Origin: Bradyrhizobium sp.
GTDB taxonomy: Bacteria; Pseudomonadota; Alphaproteobacteria; Rhizobiales; Xanthobacteraceae
DNA length: 64,000 nt
Direction of reading: 5' to 3'
NCBI GenBank assembly: GCA_030681365.1
Contig: JAUXWH010000223.1
Span: 1 to 64,000, forward strand
A program made the translations under genes and the position numbers. Below are positions 60,123-64,000 of this stretch, in pieces. The notes beneath the pieces were generated by a model, which saw only the letters and a program-made list of their open reading frames with translations, was not told the origin of the DNA and made no database searches. Positions within the stretch are counted from its first letter, which is position 1, and every line of letters begins with the position of its first letter.

Positions 60123-61133
60123 TCAGGCCCGCTTTCCCTTGCCTCTGACCGAGGTCAGAAGCGCCTTGTCGAGTTCGATGCGTTTCTCGAGAAATGCCGT
60201 CACGGCCTTGATGCGCGCGATGTGCAGCAGGTCTTCGTGCACGGAAAGCCAGATGTCTCGCATGGAGAACAGCTCCGGCATCACCGGCCGCAGGTCCCTA
60301 TCGTTCGCCGCGACATAGGACGGCAGCATGGCGATACCCTGCCCGCCCGCGACCGCGATGTACTGCGCGACCAGGCTGGTGCTGCGAAAGACGGTGTGCG
60401 TGGGGCGCAGGATGTCGGAGAGCCAGCGGTTCTCCTTGCTGTAGATATGATCCTCGATGAAATCGATGAAGGCGTGGTTCTCGAGTTCCTTCAGCGTCTT
60501 CGGACAGGGACGGTCGTCGAAATAGGTGCTCGAGCTGTAGAGCGATATCTTGAACTCGCCGAGTTTCTTGACCGACAACCGTTTGCCCTGCGGCCGGAAA
60601 AAGCTGACGAAGATGTCCGCCTCGCGCCGGCTGAGGTCGAGCAGCCGCGTATCCGTGATCAGTTCGATCTGGATCGACGGATAGATCTTGTTGAAATCGC
60701 CGATGCATTTGGTGAGGTAGAAGCTTCCGATCCCCTCCATCGCGGCGATGCGCACCGCGCCGCCGGCATCCGCCTGCTCGATCCCGATGGCTTCCACCAT
60801 GGAGTTGGCCTGGCTCTCCATGCCCTCGGCATATTGCAGCAGGCGCAGCCCGATTTCGGTCAGGGCGAAGCCGGATTTGCTGCGCTTGAACAGCGTGGAA
60901 TTCAGGCTGCGTTCCAGTTCACGGATCCGCCGGCTCACGGTGGTATGATCGACCTTGAGCTTCTCGGCGGCGCGAACGAGGTTGCGCTGACGCGCCACTT
61001 CAAGGAAGTAGACGACGTCGTTCCAGTCGTAGCGGAGCTTGCGCTGTGGCTTGGCCACTCCCTTGACGATCCTTCGCGGCTGCCGGCGGCTCAAGCCGCC
61101 GGCTTTCGAATCGCGATCGAGCAGCACTCCCAT
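60123..61133 (-). CDS. LysR-family transcriptional regulator
   Basis: A 336-residue LysR regulator. The winged helix-turn-helix (YDWNDVVYFLEVARQRNLVRAA ... VDHTTVSRRIRELE) spans about residues 35-95, and the LysR substrate-binding domain follows. About 34 extra residues precede the HTH; a GTG near codon 24 is a possible later start. It follows the nitrilase gene by 11 bases on the same strand, so it belongs to that operon and probably senses a related nitrogen compound (inference). Confidence 0.9.
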   Translation of the reverse strand: MGVLLDRDSKAGGLSRRQPRRIVKGVAKPQRKLRYDWNDVVYFLEVARQRNLVRAAEKLKVDHTTVSRRIRELERSLNSTLFKRSKSGFALTEIGLRLLQYAEGMESQANSMVEAIGIEQADAGGAVRIAAMEGIGSFYLTKCIGDFNKIYPSIQIELITDTRLLDLSRREADIFVSFFRPQGKRLSVKKLGEFKISLYSSSTYFDDRPCPKTLKELENHAFIDFIEDHIYSKENRWLSDILRPTHTVFRSTSLVAQYIAVAGGQGIAMLPSYVAANDRDLRPVMPELFSMRDIWLSVHEDLLHIARIKAVTAFLEKRIELDKALLTSVRGKGKRA

Positions 61134-61144
61134 TTCGGGTTCGG

Positions 61145-62818
61145 CTAGGCCGCGACGATCGGAGCGTATGTCTCAACCAGCCGGTTTGCAAACATGTCGA
61201 CCTTCGGAATCATCAGCTTCTGGCGGCAGACCGCCAGATCGATGTGCTTGGGCATCACAGCCCCGAGTTTCAGCACCCGCGGCGCCGCGACGTTGATATC
61301 CCATTGCGGGAAGCCGTTCGGCGGAATGACGACGCTGCCGCCCGGATAGGGGCAGTCGGTGCGGTTGGCCAGCACGACCGCTACCCGGTTGTCCTCGGCG
61401 CGCGGCACCGCCAGTAACTCGCGTTCGAACGGCTCGCGCAGCGCGGCGGGCCACAGGATGATGTCGGCGCCGCCGATGGCGAGACAGCGCGAGGTTTCCG
61501 GAAACACCGCGTCATAGCCCGACATCACGCCGATGCGGCCGAACGGGGTGTCGAACACCGGGTAGTCGAAGCCGGCGACCGCCCATTTTCGTTCCTCCGC
61601 GGTCAGATGGGTCTTGCGATAGCGGCCGATCTCCTTGCCGTCCGGCCCGACCAGCACCGTCGTGACATAGAGCCCGGCCGCCGCCCGTTCGACAACAGGG
61701 GCGGCGATCAGGCAGCCATACTTCGCCGCGATGGCCGCGATGGCGGACAGGTTCGACGCGGACTGATCGGCAAGCGCGGCCGCTTCCTTGGCGTTGAGGA
61801 TGCACTCCGGAAAGAACGCATATTCCGGCAGCACCAGAACCTTCACGCCCAGCTTTGCCGTATGGTCGACCATGGCGAGCACATCGGCGAGATCGGTCTC
61901 ACCGGTGACGTGCATCTGCACGGCCGCGACCTTGGTCACGGATTTCGACGGGATCAGCGGCTTGTCGGCGACACCGAATACCGGCGTCTTCTCATAGGGC
62001 AGCGCCATGATCCCGTAGGTTTCCGGCCGGCGGTCGGCGATCTTGTCGTTGGCGGCATAGATCGACTTGTCGGCGGCGGCGTCGAGATCGATGTCGGCGA
62101 TCGACATGCCATGGGTGTCGTAGGGCACCTTCGACAGCACCCTGCCCTTCGGGTCGACGATCATGCTGCCGCCCGGATAATAGATCGAGCGCTCATAGCC
62201 GGCCTTGGTAGCGGCGACCAGCCACACGCCGTTCTCGTAAGCACGCGCCGGGCCCCACATGTCGGCCTGATCCATCGCGAAGAAATTCGCCATGTCGACG
62301 ATCACCTCGGCGCCCTGCATCGCCATGGCGCGGAAGATTTCCGGAATCCGGCCGTCGAAACAGATCAGCAGACCGATGCGGCCGAGATCGGTGTCGACCA
62401 CAGGGCATCCGCGTTCGCCGAAGCTGAACCAGTTCTGGTCGTGGGTGGCCAGGAACTGTTTGTGATAGTGGCAGGCGAGTTTTCCGCTGCGGTCGAACAT
62501 GATCCCGCTGTTGAAGATCTTCTCCCTGGCCGGATCCCATTCGGTGATGCCGCTGGCGATATAGACGCCGTGCTTGCGGCTCAATTCCGAAAGCGCGGTG
62601 ACGAACGGCCCGTCGGTCACGGTTTCCGCGAGTTCACGGCAATGGTCAGCCGAATCGAACAGGTAGCCGGTATCCATGCATTCCGGGAACACGATCAGCT
62701 CGGCGCCCTGCCGCACAGCGGCCTCGACGTAGTGCGTGGCCAGCTCGATGTTGTAGTCGAAATCTCCAAGCCGGGCGAGTGTCTGCACCGCGGCGGCGCG
62801 AAAACGGCGCTTCGTCAT
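61145..62818 (-). CDS. Tandem-domain nitrilase-family protein with degenerate second domain
   Basis: A 557-residue protein made of two complete carbon-nitrogen hydrolase domains. Domain 1 (about 1-280) has the catalytic Glu46 (VFPECMDTG), Lys120 (CHYHKQFL) and Cys153 (GLLICFDGRIPE). Domain 2 (about 285-557) keeps Glu (LPEYAFFPE) and Lys (YRKTHLTAEE), but the Cys position reads VMSGYDAVFPE, so Gly replaces the nucleophile. Nitrilase-family enzymes split nitriles or amides. Domain 2 is probably structural or regulatory. I start at 62818, six bases after GGAG. It is operonic with an ABC importer and a LysR gene. Confidence 0.92.
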   Translation of the reverse strand: MTKRRFRAAAVQTLARLGDFDYNIELATHYVEAAVRQGAELIVFPECMDTGYLFDSADHCRELAETVTDGPFVTALSELSRKHGVYIASGITEWDPAREKIFNSGIMFDRSGKLACHYHKQFLATHDQNWFSFGERGCPVVDTDLGRIGLLICFDGRIPEIFRAMAMQGAEVIVDMANFFAMDQADMWGPARAYENGVWLVAATKAGYERSIYYPGGSMIVDPKGRVLSKVPYDTHGMSIADIDLDAAADKSIYAANDKIADRRPETYGIMALPYEKTPVFGVADKPLIPSKSVTKVAAVQMHVTGETDLADVLAMVDHTAKLGVKVLVLPEYAFFPECILNAKEAAALADQSASNLSAIAAIAAKYGCLIAAPVVERAAAGLYVTTVLVGPDGKEIGRYRKTHLTAEERKWAVAGFDYPVFDTPFGRIGVMSGYDAVFPETSRCLAIGGADIILWPAALREPFERELLAVPRAEDNRVAVVLANRTDCPYPGGSVVIPPNGFPQWDINVAAPRVLKLGAVMPKHIDLAVCRQKLMIPKVDMFANRLVETYAPIVAA

Positions 62819-62858
62819 ATCCATCTCCAGTTATCGGTTATTGCTGTGTTACATCCAC

Positions 62859-62877
62859 GCCGTCGAAACGCGACGGC
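62859..62877. other. Short GC hairpin between the nitrilase and the importer 3 ATPase gene
   Basis: GCCGTCG and CGACGGC are perfect 7-base arms around AAACG in the 80-base gap. No U-tract follows on the minus strand, so it may tune operon expression by partial read-through or RNA stability rather than terminate. Confidence 0.35.
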
Positions 62878-62898
62878 ATTCAGTTGCGTCGCGGGGCG

Positions 62899-63738
62899 TC
62901 ACTTCTTGACCTCCTGCCAGAAGCGATCGAGGCAATGGCGCTTGAGCGCCATGAAGCGGTCCCCGGTGGTGACTTCGAGATTGCGTGGCCAGGGCAGGTC
63001 GATGTCGACGATCTCTGCGACCTTGGTTGGCCGTCGCGTCAGCAGCACCACCTTGTCGGCCAGTTCGATCGCTTCATCGAGATCGTGCGAAACCAGCAGC
63101 ATGGTGGTCTTCGTCTTCATGAAGATCTTCTGCAGCTGTTCGCGCATGAACATCGTCATTTCGTAGTCGAGCGCCGAGAACGGCTCGTCCAGGAACAAGA
63201 CCTCGGGCTCCGTTACCAGCGCACGCAGGATCGAAACCGCCTGCTGCTGACCCCCCGACAGTGTATAGGGATAGGCGTCGAGATCGATGCGTATCTCGAA
63301 ATCGGCGAGCAGCTTTTCCACGCGGTCGCGGCGCTCCTTGCGGGGGATGCCCATGACCTTCAGTGGATAATGGATATTGTCGATCGCCTTCAACCAGGGG
63401 AACAATGCCTCGCGGTAGTTCTGGAAGACGTAGGAAATCCGCGTCTCGCTGATCCGCTGGCCATCGTAAAGGACTTCGCCGGCGTCCATCGGCATCAGGC
63501 CGGAGACCAGATTGATCAACGTGCTCTTGCCGCATCCGTTTGGCCCGAAGATCGAAATGAACTGCCCAAGCGGCAGGTCGACGGCGAAGTCGTCATAGAC
63601 CACGGCGTCGTTGAAGGTCTTGCGCAGGCCGCGGATGGTCATCAGGGCCTGCCGCTTCGCCTTCGGCGCGGCCGCCTGCGACGCCTCTCCCGCGCCAGCC
63701 TGCATGGGCCTGATCGGCGCGACGTTGCTTTTGACCAT
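62899..63738 (-). CDS. NitT/TauT-family ABC ATP-binding protein (importer 3)
   Basis: A 279-residue ATPase. An Ala-rich linker of about 35 residues precedes the domain. Walker A is FGPNGCGKST, the signature is LSGGQQQAVSILRALV, Walker B is VLFLDEPFSALD, and LLVSHDLDE is present. The signature QQQAVS is slightly unusual. It lies two bases downstream of a substrate-binding gene that runs off the right edge, and upstream of the nitrilase gene, so this importer probably supplies a nitrile or amide. The permease is not visible and may lie to the right. Confidence 0.92.
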   Translation of the reverse strand: MVKSNVAPIRPMQAGAGEASQAAAPKAKRQALMTIRGLRKTFNDAVVYDDFAVDLPLGQFISIFGPNGCGKSTLINLVSGLMPMDAGEVLYDGQRISETRISYVFQNYREALFPWLKAIDNIHYPLKVMGIPRKERRDRVEKLLADFEIRIDLDAYPYTLSGGQQQAVSILRALVTEPEVLFLDEPFSALDYEMTMFMREQLQKIFMKTKTTMLLVSHDLDEAIELADKVVLLTRRPTKVAEIVDIDLPWPRNLEVTTGDRFMALKRHCLDRFWQEVKK

Positions 63739-63740
63739 CT

Positions 63741-64000
63741 TCAGGTTCCGAGCTCGGCCTTGGTCAGCAGCTTGTCGCGCACGTTCAGCGGCCCGGCCAG
63801 CACGCCCTCCTTGATGAAGATGTCGACCAGCGCCTGATACGACTTGATATCGGTATCGTTGAGATCCTTGAACCCGCGCAGATAAGGCTCGGCCAGCAAT
63901 TCGAGCTGATCCGGCTTGATCGGCGTGTATTTCGGAATCGCGGCCTTGTACTTGGCGAAGTCCGCGTTGACGAGGTCGGTTGCCTGATCGATCACCGCAA
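63741..64000 (-). CDS. ABC substrate-binding protein, C-terminal part (importer 3, runs off right edge)
   Basis: The visible 86 C-terminal residues (ATDLVNADFAKYKAAIPKYT ... DLNDTDIKSYQALVDIFIKE) look like the final helices of an NMT1/SsuA-type receptor. The frame is open to the last base, so the start lies beyond 64000. It ends two bases before the importer 3 ATPase gene, indicating one operon. The family call is moderate because the ligand-binding region is missing. Confidence 0.7.
   Translation of the reverse strand, partial: AVIDQATDLVNADFAKYKAAIPKYTPIKPDQLELLAEPYLRGFKDLNDTDIKSYQALVDIFIKEGVLAGPLNVRDKLLTKAELGT

Noticed and set aside
1-64000. CRISPR arrays, integrated phage, insertion sequences, tRNA or rRNA genes
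   Set aside because: I saw no regularly spaced direct repeats, transposase or integrase motifs, or cloverleaf-like sequences; the repeats found are palindromic intergenic elements.

Overview
The window is a high-GC chromosomal segment that reads as an alphaproteobacterium of the Bradyrhizobium / Rhodopseudomonas group (Nitrobacteraceae). The support is protein style, several small Bradyrhizobium-like secreted or membrane proteins, and at least three families of short palindromic intergenic repeats (gtcattccggggcg..., gtagggtgggcaaag..., gtcatggccgggc...). This placement is an inference from pattern recognition, not from a database search. I saw no rRNA, tRNA, CRISPR array, transposase or phage gene.

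Left part (1-21.6 kb), envelope, efflux and signalling. In order: an MBL-fold hydrolase cut by the window edge and coupled to an alpha/beta hydrolase; a TauE/SafE permease; an O-antigen-ligase-like protein; an ABC exporter; an EmrAB-type efflux pair with a divergent TetR regulator and a perfect 25-bp palindrome between them; two very large GGDEF-EAL proteins; small secreted proteins; a methyltransferase; and a tightly overlapping L,D-transpeptidase / ScsB(DsbD-like) / DsbA-like operon.

Middle part (21.7-46 kb). A TetR-molybdenum hydroxylase operon contains a fused 2Fe-2S + molybdopterin chain and a PaoB-like FAD chain. Next is an HD-GYP gene split by an in-frame TAG, an orphan RND membrane-fusion protein, an extensin-like peptidase relative, several small proteins and two divergent DUF2147-like paralogues. 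A group with a lipid flavour follows: PhoD phosphatase, phosphatidylserine decarboxylase, a class III aminotransferase, an Mpo1-like membrane protein, a PmtA-like methyltransferase and a GT4 glycosyltransferase. Then come a membrane-anchored TAXI-type binding protein, a second L,D-transpeptidase and a DUF4403 protein.

Right part (46-64 kb), the most interesting region. Two complete NitT/TauT/SsuABC-type ABC importers flank a redox block: an AprA-like flavoprotein, an AprB-like 2x[4Fe-4S] ferredoxin, a HEAT-repeat protein, a ferredoxin-NADP reductase and a DUF971 protein. Two paralogous Crp/Fnr-type regulators lie beside it. A short palindrome-like motif, CAACTAATTG, recurs about 50-140 bp upstream of most of these units (metallophosphoesterase, importer 1, AprA-like operon, Fpr/DUF971, importer 2). 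This suggests a single regulon and is my main candidate for an undescribed system. At the right edge a third importer (incomplete) is linked to a tandem-domain nitrilase with a degenerate second active site, and to a LysR regulator.
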